Positions 11,907 through 23,466 of a stretch of 64,000 nucleotides of DNA are shown piece after piece; the stretch's first letter is position 1; every line of letters begins with the position of its first letter. Below the pieces are notes generated by a model. That model searched no databases. It saw only the letters and a program-made list of their open reading frames with translations, and was not told the origin of the DNA. Source of the DNA: Capra hircus (lineage: Eukaryota > Chordata > Mammalia > Artiodactyla > Bovidae); NCBI RefSeq assembly GCF_001704415.2, contig NW_017189517.1, positions 5,777,167-5,841,166 of the forward strand, written 5' to 3'. Position numbers and translations under genes: made by a program.

Positions 11907-11999
11907 ATCAAGTAAATGTGATGCTCATTTTTGCAGTAGTAGAGTGCATATGTTATTTTATCCTAACAACCAATTGGTGCTTAGTAACAATAGGGTTGA

Positions 12000-12310
12000 A
12001 TGTAAAAACGATTATGCAAAATGAAGAAAACTATATATATAGTTTTCTATATATAAACAACCCTGAATCACATGACTCCATTCATATGACATTCTGGAAA
12101 AGGTGAACTTATTAGGGACACAGACCCTCTTAGTGACTATCAGGGACTGGGTGTGGAGAGAGAGGACTGACAACAAAGAGACATGAGGAAACTTTCTGAT
12201 GTGATGAGCATGTTCTGAAAGTGGATTGTGTGATTCTAAAACTCATATAACTATACACTTTTAAAAGGTGAATTTTATTTGATCTAAATTATAACTCAAT
12301 AAATTCAACA
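12000..12310 (+). mobile_element. Old L1M 3' end
   Basis: Degraded ancient L1 3' UTR: a ...gtggattgtgtgattctaaaactcata... stretch, then acttttaaaaggtgaatttta and a final actcaataaa. No coding sequence. A perfect 24-bp palindrome occurs inside at 12,025-12,048. Confidence 0.55.
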
Positions 12311-12481
12311 TTAAAACTTTTATTTTGTTTTAAAGGCCCAAATGTAGCCACAGGTTTAAATACCAAAAGAATATAACATCCCCACTTATAGTTTAAAATA
12401 TTTTCATTTATTTAATCAGTTTCTCTGCAAAACTGTTTAAGAACTTTTTCATTAATAAGTTTAGTTAAAGCTAAGCACCAG

Positions 12482-12697
12482 GGCTTCCCTGGTGGCTCAG
12501 AGGTTAAAGCGTCTGCCCGCAATGCAAGAAACCTGGGTTCGATCCCTGGGTCGGGAATATCCCCTGGAGAAGGAAATGGCAACCCACTCCAGTACTCTTG
12601 CCTGAAGAATCCCATGGACAGAGGAGCCTGGAGAGCTACAGTCCACGGGGTCGCAAAGAGTTGGACACGACTGAGCGACTTCACTTTCACTTTCTTT
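12482..12697 (+). mobile_element. Bov-tA SINE, well preserved
   Basis: The tRNA-derived head carries a recognisable pol III A box (tggctcagagg, 12,493-12,503) and B box (ggttcgatccc, 12,536-12,546). The BovA body follows (ggcaacccactccagtactc) and ends cgacttcactttcactttc. This is the copy in the window with the best internal promoter; whether it is transcribed cannot be told. No clear TSD. Confidence 0.9.
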
Positions 12698-12803
12698 TCT
12701 TTCAAGCAACAGATCAGCCATACAGCTAACAGAAGCAACAGTGGATTAGAAAAAAAATGCTACCTGTACACCTTAAACTAACAGAGTATTGTATATCAAC
12801 TAT

Positions 12804-13018
12804 GTGAAAGTGAAAGTATTAGTCACTCAGTCAAATCAGACTCTTTGGACCCCATAAACTGTTCGTAGCCCACCAAGCTCCTCTATCCACGGAATTCTGT
12901 AGGCAAGAATACAGGAGTGGGTTTCCATTCCCTTCTCCAGGGGATTTTCCCAACCCAGGGATCACACTCAGATCTCCCCTATTGCAGGCAGATTCTTTAG
13001 CATCTGCGCCACCAAGAA
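12804..13018 (-). mobile_element. Bov-tA SINE inside an L1 tail
   Basis: Antisense Bov-tA from gtgaaagtgaaagt to the head end at about 13,018. A 9-bp TSD, atcaactat, is at 12,795-12,803 and 13,019-13,027. The flanks (accttaaactaacag... and ...actccactataaaataaaaatt) join into a known L1 3'-end sequence, so the SINE landed in an older L1 tail spanning about 12,760-13,050. Confidence 0.85.
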
Positions 13019-13369
13019 ATCAACTATACTCCACTATAAAATAAAAATTGAACTAAAGAAAGAAGAAAGATATTACCCCTAGGCATTGTCTTTGAAAGAC
13101 TTGCTTTAACCTTATCTTCTGTTTTATTTTGGCTTTTGCTTATGGCTATTTTTTGTCTTCTTACTGCATCACCATCTGCATTTTCTTGCTTCTTTAAAAA
13201 AAATAATTTTAAACATCCTTTATTAAGTCACTCATTCTATGTGACCATTTGTCACATTGCACTTTATGGGCTCCAGTTAGCGGTAATGTATTGTATTCTT
13301 AAAATTTTAAGAGAGTAGATTTCATGCTAAATGTTCTTACCACACCAAATAAAGTAAACACAAGGAAAC

Positions 13370-13505
13370 TTTTGGAGGTGTTGTACGTATCTATTACCTT
13401 GATTGTGGTGATGGCATCACAAGTATTTTCATATGTCCAAATTAATCAAATAGTAACATTAAACATGTGCAATTAATTATATCTCAATAAAACTGTGAAA
13501 AAGGA
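13370..13505 (+). mobile_element. Old L1M 3' end fragment
   Basis: The phrases accttgattgtggtgatggc and tatctcaataaaactgtg are typical of ancient L1 3' UTRs. Short and diverged. Confidence 0.5.
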
Positions 13506-13953
13506 AGCTGTTATATTAATATATCAGATTCAAAGTATACACATTTAGACTCCCTGCAGTGAGATTCCTCTGTCAACATCTTATCCCCTTGCATAAAGCA
13601 ACAAACTACAAAGAGAGCAATTCAGAATGTGTGTTATTAGAGTTTTAATCATGTTGAGTTAGGAATCAACATTTAGTCTGCTAAAAGAAAGTTAAAGGTT
13701 TTTTCCACTGACAACCCAATTGCTTGTCACCACTATAATTCCAGTGACTGCATCAAATCCCTCCTTGTTGTTGTATTAAGTGCATGGCAACCTGCAAGGT
13801 GTTCAATTTCTCACCATCTGGAGCTAGCAGTGTTTAATGCTCACGGTAGACTGGCAAGCATTGAAAGGATAATATCCTAATAAAGAAAAGTAGAAAATGG
13901 GTGTGTCTTTATTATACAACAATCCAGAGCAATGCATAAGGGATAAACTGTTC
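13506..13953. other. No recognised feature
   Basis: Unrecognised DNA upstream of the antisense L1; no coding signal. Confidence 0.4.
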
Positions 13954-13961
13954 ATGTTTCT

Positions 13962-15054
13962 TTTTTTTTTTAACTTTTTCCTTTTATTTATTTATTTTTT
14001 AATTTATTATATTTATTTACTTATTTATTTTTTAACTTTATTTTACTTTACAATACTGTATTGGTTTTGCCATACATGAACATGAATCCACCATGGGTGT
14101 ACATGAGTTCCCAAACATGAACCCCCCTCCCACCTCCCTCCCCATAACATCTCTCTGGGTCATCACTATGCACCAGCCCCAAGCATCCTGTATCCTGCAT
14201 CAAACATAGACTGGTGATTCGTTTCTTACATGATAGTATACATGTTTCAATGCCATTCTCCTAAATCATCCCACCCTCTCCCTCCCACTAACAGTCCAAA
14301 AGTCCACTCTACACATCTGTGTCTCTTTTGCTGTCTCGCATACAGGGTCATCATTACCATCTTTCTAAATTCCATATATATGTGTTAGTATACTGTATTG
14401 GTGTTTTTCTTTCTGGCTTACTTCACTCTGTATAATAGGCTCCAGTTTCATCCATCTCATTAGGACTGATTCAAATGTATTATTTTTAATGGCTGAGTAA
14501 TACTCCATTGTGTATATGTACCACAGCTTTCTTATCCATTCATCTGCTGATGGACATCTAGGTTGTTTCCATGTCCTGGCTATTATAAACAGTGCTGCAA
14601 TGAACTTTGGGGTACATGTGTCTCTTTCTATTCTGGTTTCCTCCATGTGTATGCCCAGCAGTGGGATTGCTGGTTCATAAGGCAGTTCTATTTGCAACTT
14701 TTTAAGGAATCTCCACACTGTTTTCCATAGTGATTTTACTAGTTTGCATTCCCACCAACAGTGTTAAGAGGGTTCCCTTTTCTCCACACCCTCTCCAGCA
14801 TTTATTGCTTGCAGACTTTTGGATCGCAGACATTCTGACTGGTGTGAGATGGTACCTCTTTGTGGTCTTGATTTGCATTTCTCTGATAATGAGTGATGTG
14901 GAGAATCTTTTCATGTGTTTGTTAGCCATCCGTATGTCTTCTTTGGAGAAATGTCTATTTAGTTCTTTGGCCCATTTTTTGATTGGGTTGTTTATTTTTC
15001 TGGAATTGAGCTGCATAAGTTGCTTGTATATTTTTGAGATTAGTTCTTTGTCAT
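13962..15054 (-). mobile_element. L1 LINE, 5'-truncated to about 1.1 kb
   Basis: Antisense ruminant L1: T-rich tail, 3' UTR (cactttacaatactgtattgg at about 14,047-14,064 onward), then the ORF2 C-terminus from 14,365 to the truncation at about 15,054. ORF2 is split into frames at 14,365-14,718 and 14,702-15,016 by a one-base insertion near 14,764-14,768, seen by comparison with the L1 at 3115-4521, inside the Cys motif region. A short direct repeat, atgtttct, at 13,954-13,961 and 15,055-15,062 is a plausible TSD. Confidence 0.9.
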
Positions 15055-15062
15055 ATGTTTCT

Positions 15063-15945
15063 AATATGGTTTGTTAATTAAGAAAATGGTAAGGGAAGAG
15101 ATAAATGACCCTCATATTACATTGCAAATTAAAACTCCAACCTACTACTAGCATTCATTATCTTGCTTCTTAATTTAACATTGCTTTCTTCTCAAATGGA
15201 AGCTCTACATATATTCCTAATGTCTTACATTTCTTTTGATGATGAATTTCATATTTAGGCCTAAAAATCTATATACAGAACTTATTTTTAAATCACAAAA
15301 CTGGATTTTAATGCTTGGCTGAGAATACAAATTTCTAAAAGAGTGTTTAACAAAGCCAGAGTCTTTTTTCAAGTCAGGATGAATGCATCCATTTGTATTT
15401 CCCCATGCACAATTCACTGAACTTCATTTGGAAAATGTCAAGGATAAATATTCTTCAAATGCTTCCATTAAACAGACAATAACCATAGCAACAGTGTATG
15501 GTTTGATTTTTACCTATATTTCTGAACTTTCTTCTTACAAATAAAATCATATTCAAAATGAGGTTGCAAATACTTGTATGCTTTTTATGCACTATTCATA
15601 TAGGGATATTAAAACAGAGATATAACATACCTCCTAATGCATTACATTAGCACTGCCTTTGTCAAAAAAGCTTTTACAATAACCTTTTTTTAATTGTAGC
15701 ATGTTTTAACTTGAAATCAACCATCTCCTCACTTGAGAATGCAAGAATATAACCCTTCTCTTAACATAAAATATTAGCTATTTCCCTTTTACAAATACAT
15801 GCCCCCAAAAAAGAGAAGCTGGATTAAAATATGTCTTAGTTCTAAACACATGATGTTGAAGTGTAAAGAGAACTTATAGATCATTGACTCCTACAGAGAT
15901 ATTTTTCCAGAATAGGAAAAAAGACCAGTACCTATTACTGAGCCT
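15063..15945. other. No recognised feature
   Basis: AT-rich DNA without a recognised repeat; the 66-codon minus-strand frame at 15,217-15,417 has no recognisable domain. Confidence 0.4.
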
Positions 15946-15959
15946 AGAGGCAAAAGGTT

Positions 15960-16176
15960 GCATGCTTGCATGCTAAGCCACTTCAGTTGTGTCTGACTCT
16001 TTGCAACCCTATGGATTGTAGCCTACCAGTTTTCTCTATCTATGGGATTCTCTAGGCATGAATACTGGAGTGAGTTGCCATGCCCTTCTCCAGGGGATCT
16101 TCCGACCCAGGGATCGAACCCATATCTCCTGCATTGGCAGGCACATTATTTACTACTAGTGCCACCTAGGAAGCCC
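15960..16176 (-). mobile_element. Bov-tA SINE with 14-bp TSD
   Basis: Antisense Bov-tA. The perfect 14-bp TSD, agaggcaaaaggtt, lies at 15,946-15,959 and 16,177-16,190. Body and head are both recognisable (B box complement gggatcgaaccc). Confidence 0.95.
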
Positions 16177-16261
16177 AGAGGCAAAAGGTTACCTTATTTC
16201 TAAAAAGAAAGTGACATAAAGAGAGTAATGAGCTACAGCACAATATTAAAAGAAAGAAAGA

Positions 16262-17480
16262 AAGAAACAATCAAAAAGTGGGCAGAAGACCTTAAATAGA
16301 CAGTTTCTCCAAAGATGACATGCTGCTGCTGCTGCTAAGTCACTTCAGTCATGTCCGACTCTGTGCGACTCCATAGACGGCAGCCCACCAAGCTCCCCCA
16401 TCCCTGGGATTCTCCAGGCAAGAACACTGGAGTGGGCTGCCATTTCCTTCTCCAATACATGAAAGTGAAAAGTGAAATTGAAGTCGCTCAGTCATGTCAG
16501 ACTCTTAGTGACCCCATAGACAGCAGCCTACCAGGCTCCTCTGCCCATGGGATTTTCCAGGCAAGAGTACTGGAGTGGGTTGCCATTGCCTTCTCCGAAA
16601 GATGACATAAAGATGGCCAAAAAGCACACGAAAAGACGCTCAGCATCAGTAATTATTAGTGAAATGCGAATCAAAACTACAATGAGATACCACCTCACAC
16701 TAGTCAGAAGGGCCATCATCAAAAAATCTACACATAATAAATGCTGAAGAGGGTGTGGAGAAAAGGACACTCTCTAACACTGTTGGTAGGAATGTAAATT
16801 GGTACATACCCTATGGAGAAAAGTATGGAGGTTCCTTAAAAATTAAAAATAAAGCTACCATATGATCCAGTGATCCTAATCCTGTGCATATATCTGGCAG
16901 AAGCCATAATTCAAAAAGATACACATGCATCCTAATGTTCATAACAACACTACTTACAATAACCAGGACATGGAAACAATCTAAATTTACATAGACAGAG
17001 GAATGGATAAAGAAGATATGGTACATATATACAATAGAATATTACTCAGCCATAAAAAGGAACAAAATAATTCTATTTGCAGCAACATGGATGGATCTAG
17101 AGGTTGTCATCCTGAGTGAAGTAAGTCAGACAGAGAAGGTAAAATATCATGTGATATCATGTGATATCACTTATATGTGGAATCTGAAAAATGGTATAAA
17201 TGTAATTGTTTACAAAACAGTAATAGAGTCATAGATGTAGAAAACAAGCTTACAGTTACCAGGTTGTAAGGGGTGGGGGAGGGATAGATTGGGAGACTGG
17301 GATCAACATATACACACTACTATATACAAAATAGATGACTAATAATGACCTACTGAAGAGCATAGGGAATTCTATTCAATTAAGAGTGGATATATGTATA
17401 TGTATAACTGATTTACTTTGCTGTACAGCAGAAACTAACACACTATTTTAAATCAACTCTACTGCAATAAAATTAAAACA
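16262..17480 (+). mobile_element. L1 3' part, split by BOV-A2
   Basis: Plus-strand L1: ORF2 3' end (tcaaaaagtgggcagaagac ... gatggccaaaaagcac ... gaaatgcgaatcaaaac), then 3' UTR (about 17,000-17,460) ending ...ttgctgtacagcagaaac... caataaaattaaaa. Several stops break ORF2 (for example after THNKC at 16,745). A BOV-A2 SINE sits at 16,322-16,597. An (atatcatgtg) unit is tandemly repeated near 17,148-17,168. Confidence 0.88.
16322..16597 (-). mobile_element. BOV-A2 SINE, complete dimer
   Basis: Antisense BOV-A2 with both monomers: the GCTGCTGCTGCT end, first monomer, the gaaagtgaaaagtgaaat linker, then the second monomer ending ccattgccttctccg. The perfect 11-bp TSD, aaagatgacat, is at 16,311-16,321 and 16,598-16,608. 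Inserted into the L1 above, so it is younger than that L1. Confidence 0.96.
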
Positions 17481-18955
17481 AATAAAAACAAATAGAGCAA
17501 CGAGCAAGCACACTTGGTGACTATTTCACGTTTTAAATCATGTTACTAATACAAAATAGGAAACTGAAAAAAGTCCATAAAAAAGTGGTCCTGCACTTCT
17601 AGAACATTAAAAATGCTGAGGTGAGCCCTTACAAAAAGAAATGTCACTGAGAAGTCCTTCTACAAAGCAGTTGGCTCCATTAATCAATATTTTTAATGGT
17701 TACTGAAGTCCATTCTCAACCATCAACTGAGAGAATTAGCACATATGGGGAATATTTTCATTGAGGTCAAGGGTTTTTTCTTCCTTCTCCTCAGTCCCCA
17801 GTGAAAGTGAAAGTGTTAGCCTCTCAGTCATGTCTGACTCTTTGCTACCCCATGGACTATAGCTTGCCAGTCCCAGTATGAAGCTAAAACACTACTAGAC
17901 ATGAAGTCTGAGAATTCGAAATACAAAAGTTTAATTTGCAGAGCTACCAAACAAGACTTCCAAAATCCCTGAAAATTTTTTTCTGTGAAAACATTTTATC
18001 AAATCAGATGGGATGCAGAACATACGGGAAGAACTACAAGAACCAGCAGTACCAGTAAAGGCAGGGTGACAGCTCTCAGATTCAAACCTTTGTCATTTTA
18101 AGAGAGGGAAAAAAAAAATCTTCAACTAAACTGAATCCATCTGGAAGGGAATTGCTATTGTATACAGCCGCTTTCTTAAAAATTAAATAATATACCCTGT
18201 TTTTTTTTTAAGACTACATGACATGTCAGCATGGATAAAAGCTCCAATTTTTCAGTACCCAAAGCCCATATTTGGTCATGGGTGGAATCAATTTAACAGT
18301 TTTCAATAACTGAACTTTGCCTTTCACAAAGTCTTCACAGAGCATGCAGAAAGCCTGTTATCCTGGATTTCCAAATGATGACCCAATTAAACTGATAGCT
18401 ATTACAGAAGCCACGATACTCAAAGTAAAATGTTTTAATTGATTGTCAAAGCAATTGAACAATGACTTTTGCTGCCATTCCTGGTGAGCCAGGTCCAGAA
18501 TTGTCTTTTTACTTTCACCAATGCAACTAATTTAGAGGAACAAAGGCACAATACACAGTGACTCTAAGAGAACATACAAAGTGAGCAGAAGTTTCAGTCT
18601 TTAAGTGTGGGCTAGTCAACCTAGGTTGTTTAGTTTCTCAACATCATTTTCTGAAATTCCATTTTGCCTTACAGAGTTTTGGCACAAATCTAAGGTCTAT
18701 ATTGCAACTACATTACAAACTTGCCAGTTATATTTACTTAATGTTTTCTGTATACAAAGATTCTGTGTTGAGACTATATTCTCAATTAAATACTTTTCTG
18801 GAAGAAGGAAATACTGCCACAATATATTCTAAACAATTATTTTAAAATCTGTCATTATAAGTCAGAAAGAGCTTGTGTTTTGACAGTAGCTGATAGTCAA
18901 CAATTCTTGCTCCTATAAATGTTCCACAAGAGGTGTATGATTGGGGTTTGGGGTA
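17481..18955. other. Mostly unrecognised, with a BovA scrap
   Basis: About 17,801-17,868 is an antisense BovA fragment (gtgaaagtgaaagtgttagc ... atgtctgactctttgct) flanked by the similar strings cagtccccagt and cagtcccagt. The rest shows no recognised repeat or coding signal. Confidence 0.5.
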
Positions 18956-18957
18956 TA

Positions 18958-19125
18958 AACATTGCGAGGTGGTGAAAAGAACACTGAGCTCAGATCTCAG
19001 AGGCCTGGGGAAGGCTGAGCTTTGTGGGTACTTGCTCTGTAACCCTGGCCAAGTCACTTCTCCTTTCTGAATTGCAGATTACTGATTTAAGAAATGATGG
19101 AGTTAGATTATTTTTGAAGGTAGTG
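18958..19125 (+). mobile_element. MIR SINE
   Basis: An ancient MIR core: gaggtggtgaaaagaacac ... cttgctctgtaaccctggccaagtcacttctcc. This ending is the typical 'tgtgaccttgggcaagtcactt' block with substitutions. Confidence 0.65.
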
Positions 19126-19529
19126 ATTGTCTAATTACAAGAAATCACCCAGAAAACTTATTAAACATGTAGATCCATCAGCCCCATCTCTAGAGATTGC
19201 TTCAGGTGAGCTGTGCGATTGACACAAGAATCTGGATCATAAAAAGAGGCCATCTGAGGCAGATGTGTCCAGACTGCATTTTGAAAAAACAATGTACTAA
19301 AATATTTTGTTGATTAAAAGTTTCATAAATCTATGAGGGACAGATAAGAAGTAATGACTCAAAGAAAATAGAAAAGAAAATCATAATTATTGTACTCTGT
19401 CATAAATAGCTGGGGAGAAGCAATCTTGTACCACGTGCACTTATCTGTAGGATCAAATCTTAATGACAATAGACAATGTATTTATGCAACAATATCCTGA
19501 TGAATTAAATTGCCACTGCCTTTTTGTCA

Positions 19530-19740
19530 TTGTGCTAAGTTGCTTCAGTCATGTCCGACTCTATGTGACCCTATGAACTGTAGCCCACCAGGCACCTTTG
19601 TCCATGGGGTTCTCTAGACAGGAATACTGGAATGGGTTGCCATGCCCTCCTGCAGGGAATCTTCCCTACCCAGGGATCGAACCAGTATCTCCTGCATCTC
19701 CTGCATTGCAGGTGGATTCTTTACTGTTGAGCCACCAGGA
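19530..19740 (-). mobile_element. Bov-tA SINE
   Basis: Antisense Bov-tA with a duplicated atctcctgc unit near 19,686-19,704. The head ends ...gttgagccaccagga. No TSD found. Confidence 0.85.
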
Positions 19741-20499
19741 AAATGGACCTATAGCCAGTAAATTCATTGGCTTAGATCACAGCCTAGAATGCAATGCCAT
19801 GTCCTTTGGATGTGAGTATTGAGTATTATACTAGACTGCACTCATACTATCCATGTTTTTGAGGACTTTAAGTTATTTAGCACGAGGTTTGATGACTCCT
19901 TCTCTTCATGGGCTCTTCAGTGACCAGTAGGACAGTTTGGAGAAGGTCCTGGGCAGTGTGAGTGGTACTTCCCATTACCACAGAACAAAATGGAAGCATC
20001 TAACCACGGAGCTTGGTCTCAATAGCTCTACACATGGTGATGTTAATATTGACTCTGAATATGGAGATGATAGTCTCTTTGGAAAAGTATCCTTGTTGAT
20101 CTATGAGAGAGACCAAGCAGGAACACTTTACTGCCTACACTCACTAAGGAAGAGGACTCACATAATGTTTTACAGCATGACCTTTATCTGAGTTAAAACA
20201 AATCTGATCTTCCTACTTTAATGTCTTCCTCTCCATAGAGAATGCCCTTCCCCACTTTACCATCTGTGTAAACCCATCTTCTCATAGAAGGTGCAGCTGC
20301 TGAAAGTTCTACTTCAACACCTAAGTATGACCAACCTTTCCTTTATATAAACTTTCGTAGGGTGAAGATTGTACTTCGAGGAGGTACTTTAAACCTTTGT
20401 GGATCTTGATGTCTTTATCTGTAGAAAACTTTGATGCTGCAACTCTGGCTATTTGTTGTTTTAGGTTGTTTTTTTTTATTAATTATACTATAGTTATAA
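19741..20499. other. No recognised feature
   Basis: Unrecognised DNA; the 84-codon frame at 19,937-20,191 has no recognisable domain and no flanking exon-like signals that I can support. Confidence 0.4.
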
Positions 20500-20680
20500 C
20501 TCTGTGTAAGCGTTATGTTTCACTTCCTTCTCTAGATTCTGAGCTCACTAATGGCAGGATTTATTCTGCATTCTTTGTCATAACTTCACTATCTTGCTTA
20601 GAATCTAGATTATAATAGGTACTTAGCAAATGTGTTTTTAAGAAATAAATTAGTGAATGAATGATGGATTAAGTAAATCC
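20500..20680 (+). mobile_element. L2 3' end
   Basis: The order 'gattctgagctcactaatgg ... cttgcttagaatctag ... ataggtacttagcaaatgtg ... gtgaatgaatga' is the ancient L2 3'-end pattern (gagctccttgagggcag ... gcacatagtaggtgctcaataaatg ... aatgaatga). Confidence 0.55.
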
Positions 20681-21689
20681 ATGAGTCAAAGGTAGAAATC
20701 TTCCTAGAATTTTATTTTGGTTAAAAGTTACCATTGTAAACAGAAGATTTTTATTCTTAGTCACATGGGATAAAAAACCAGTTCAGACATGAGGCTGTCA
20801 CAAAGTAAGCATGCCCTTGGTGAAAACAGACCAGAGAATGCCTTACCCTCGTCTGAGTGCTGAAGAGGAGTTGTTATATCAAATGCAAATCTGAGAATAT
20901 TCTCCAAAGTTAACTGAGCAAGTTGCGGGCAAAACAATTTAACTTTCATTTGACTGCTCTTCAAACTCACTCCGTAGTGACAGTTCTGTTACATGTTGTG
21001 AAGCCTGCAGTGAAAATGCCTACAATTGTCCTTCTTCTGGAGGGGGTAAAAGTTAATTCACCTGAGACCCGTTTTACTGCCACACAGGTAAACATTTGAC
21101 AGCATGGTGCTGGAAAAGCTCTTCAAGTATGCTACTCAAATTCCCTCAAACTTGAGAGAGAACTATTTTGATGCCCAGGGGTACTTTTGTGGTTATTAAA
21201 GAAGAAAATGTTCGAGTATTGTTGTTGCATACATATTAAATATTAATCTACAAGGAATGGTATATTAGTAGGTGTGTTTAGTTTTCCTTGCCAAATAACA
21301 ATCAAAAGTATATGAGGAAACTACAATGAAAAGAAAAATTCATACCAGTAAGGCAGAATTTTTCTTTTATAAGGTTTGTTTAATTTAAAAAAAAATCAGA
21401 TGATCCCAATTTCCCTCTTCTATACACCAAAACACTCAAAAAAGGGACGATATTGAAACACATTAAATCAAAAATATATTTGAAGATATTGGCTTGCAAC
21501 TTACTATCCAGATTGTCAGTTCAGAAAGAGATTTAAATGAAATGTTAATCATCTAACATTTGGAAGCAATTTGTGAATATAAAAATCTGGAAGTTATTCA
21601 AAAGTATGCCCTTTAGGCAATATAGATTTGAATACTGTTTTTCACGTCTGTGGACTGGAGATTTTCATAATCTTGTTATTTTACAGAAA
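20681..21689. other. No recognised feature
   Basis: About 1 kb without recognised repeats or coding signal. Confidence 0.4.
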
Positions 21690-21899
21690 CAGTTATGTCA
21701 GAGATGAAATAGATGAAATATAATGTATTGATATTATAATTTAAAATATGCAAATACATACCATATATATGTATGCATGGGTATATTACATATATATTCG
21801 CACACATACTTTTATGGAAACTTCAATAAAATACAAATTTTTTTGTTAATGTTGATAATCTAAGTGGAAGAAATCATCATTTTTCCTTTTAACACTAAA
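21690..21899 (+). repeat. Unrecognised interspersed repeat, copy 1
   Basis: About 210 bp whose reverse complement is found at about 29,229-29,475. The two share a perfect 35-bp core (21,754-21,788 against 29,350-29,384), then similar sequence across the acatacttttatg.aaacttca block, tttttttgttaatg, and the ttttccttt...actaaatatg end. The match continues through non-repetitive sequence, so it is not only shared TA-richness. I do not recognise the family. BovB begins immediately after it. Confidence 0.7.
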
Positions 21900-22952
21900 T
21901 ATGGTCAGTTCTGAAAGAGATGGGAATACCAGACCACCTAACCTCCCCCTTGAGAAATCTGTATGCCGGTCAGGAACTAACAGTTAGAACAGGACATGGA
22001 GCAACAGACTGGTCCCAAATAGGAAAACGAGTACATCAAGGCTGTATATTGTCACCCTGCTTATTTAACTTATATGCAGAGTATATCATGACAAACGCTA
22101 GGCTGGAAGAAGCACAAGCTGGAATCAAGATTGCAGGGAGAAATATCAATCACCTCAGATATGCAGATGACACCACCCTTATGGCAGAAAGTGAAGAGGA
22201 GCTAAAACGCCTCTTGATGAAAGTAAAAGAGGAGAGTGAAAAAGATGGCTGAAAGCTCAACATTCAGAAAACGAAGATCATGGCATCTGGTCCCATCACT
22301 TCATGGGAAATAGATGGGGAAACAGTGGAAACAGTGTCAGACTTTATTTTGGGGGGCTCCAAAATCACTGCAGATGGTGACTGCAGCCATGAAATTAAAA
22401 GACGCTTCCTCCTTGGAAGAAAAGTTATGACCAACCTAGATAGTATATTCAAAAGCAGAGACATTACTTTGCCGACTAAGGTCCATCTAGTCAAGGCTAT
22501 GGTTTTTCCTGTGGTCATGTATGGATGTGAGAGTTGGACTGTGAAGAAGGCTAAGCGCCAAAGAATTTATGCTTTTGAACTGTGATGTTGGAGAAGACTC
22601 TTGAGAGTCCCTTGGACTGCAAGGCGATCCAACCAGTCCATTCTGAAGGAGATCAACCCTGGGATTTCTTTGGAAGGAATGATGCGAAAGCTGAAGCTCC
22701 AGTACTTTGGCCACCTCATGTGAATAGTTGACTCATTGGAAAAGACCCTGATGCTGGGAGGGATTGGGGGGCAGGAGGAGAAGGGGAAGACAGAGGATGA
22801 AATGGCTGGATACCATCACCGACTCGATGGATATGAGTTTGAGTGAACTTAGGGAGTTGGTGATGGACAGGGAGGCCTGGCGTGCTGCGATTCATGGGGT
22901 CGCAAAGAGTTGGACATGACTGACCAACTGAACTGAACTGAACTGAACTGAA
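21900..22952 (+). mobile_element. BovB LINE 3' part, 5'-truncated
   Basis: Plus-strand BovB beginning in the RT palm (ctgaaagagatgggaatacc). YADD is intact in NHLRYADDTTL. Open frames at 21,920-22,252 and 22,280-22,585 are separated by a stop produced by loss of a T near 22,249. A further stop follows at 22,583-22,585 (tgatgttgg where other copies read tggtgttgg). Ends in a ctgaa-repeat tail at 22,952. Confidence 0.92.
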
Positions 22953-23109
22953 GAGATTAGCTGAGAGTGGGGGGTAGTTCAATGTTGACCTATCTCAGCT
23001 ACGGGAAAACGATTTTTATGAGTACCTTATTTGTACTTATGGCTCAAGAACAGAATTTTGTATAAAAAGCAGCAAGTTGAACACCTCAAATAAGGTACCC
23101 TTACTGAAA

Positions 23110-23300
23110 GATTTCCTGCTCATTTGGCTTACTCCTCTCTAATATTGAATTTAGTTTCTATTCTCCTTATTACATGGCAAATTCTATGAGAGCAAAGTAT
23201 CTGGAAGTGTGTCATTTTTCCCCACAACTGAGTCTGTTGTGTCTATTACAGTGCTTGACACATAGCAGGTGCTCAATAATTATTATATTAAGTATGATAT
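23110..23300 (+). mobile_element. L2 3' end
   Basis: The phrases tctatgagagcaaagtatctg ... agtgcttgacacatagcagg and tgctcaataatta match the ancient L2 3' end. Confidence 0.6.
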
Positions 23301-23466
23301 TTATATATTATTGTCAGTATATGTAACATGTACATGAAACTGTTGACTTACACACTCATTAATCCCATTAGCCACCTCTCAGCTCCTGCTTCAGATACTT
23401 TCTAGGTGCACAGTAAACAGTAACTGTATATTCTTTATATTATTAGGATGAGGCAGTAGGAGTGCA

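Noticed and set aside
12482..12560. tRNA gene, from A and B boxes
   Set aside because: It is the tRNA-derived head of a Bov-tA SINE; the sequence continues into the BovA body and cannot form a normal tRNA end.
22280..22585. Repeated near-identical blocks across the window as a CRISPR-like or satellite array
   Set aside because: Blocks are irregularly spaced, in both orientations and of variable length; they are dispersed BovB copies.
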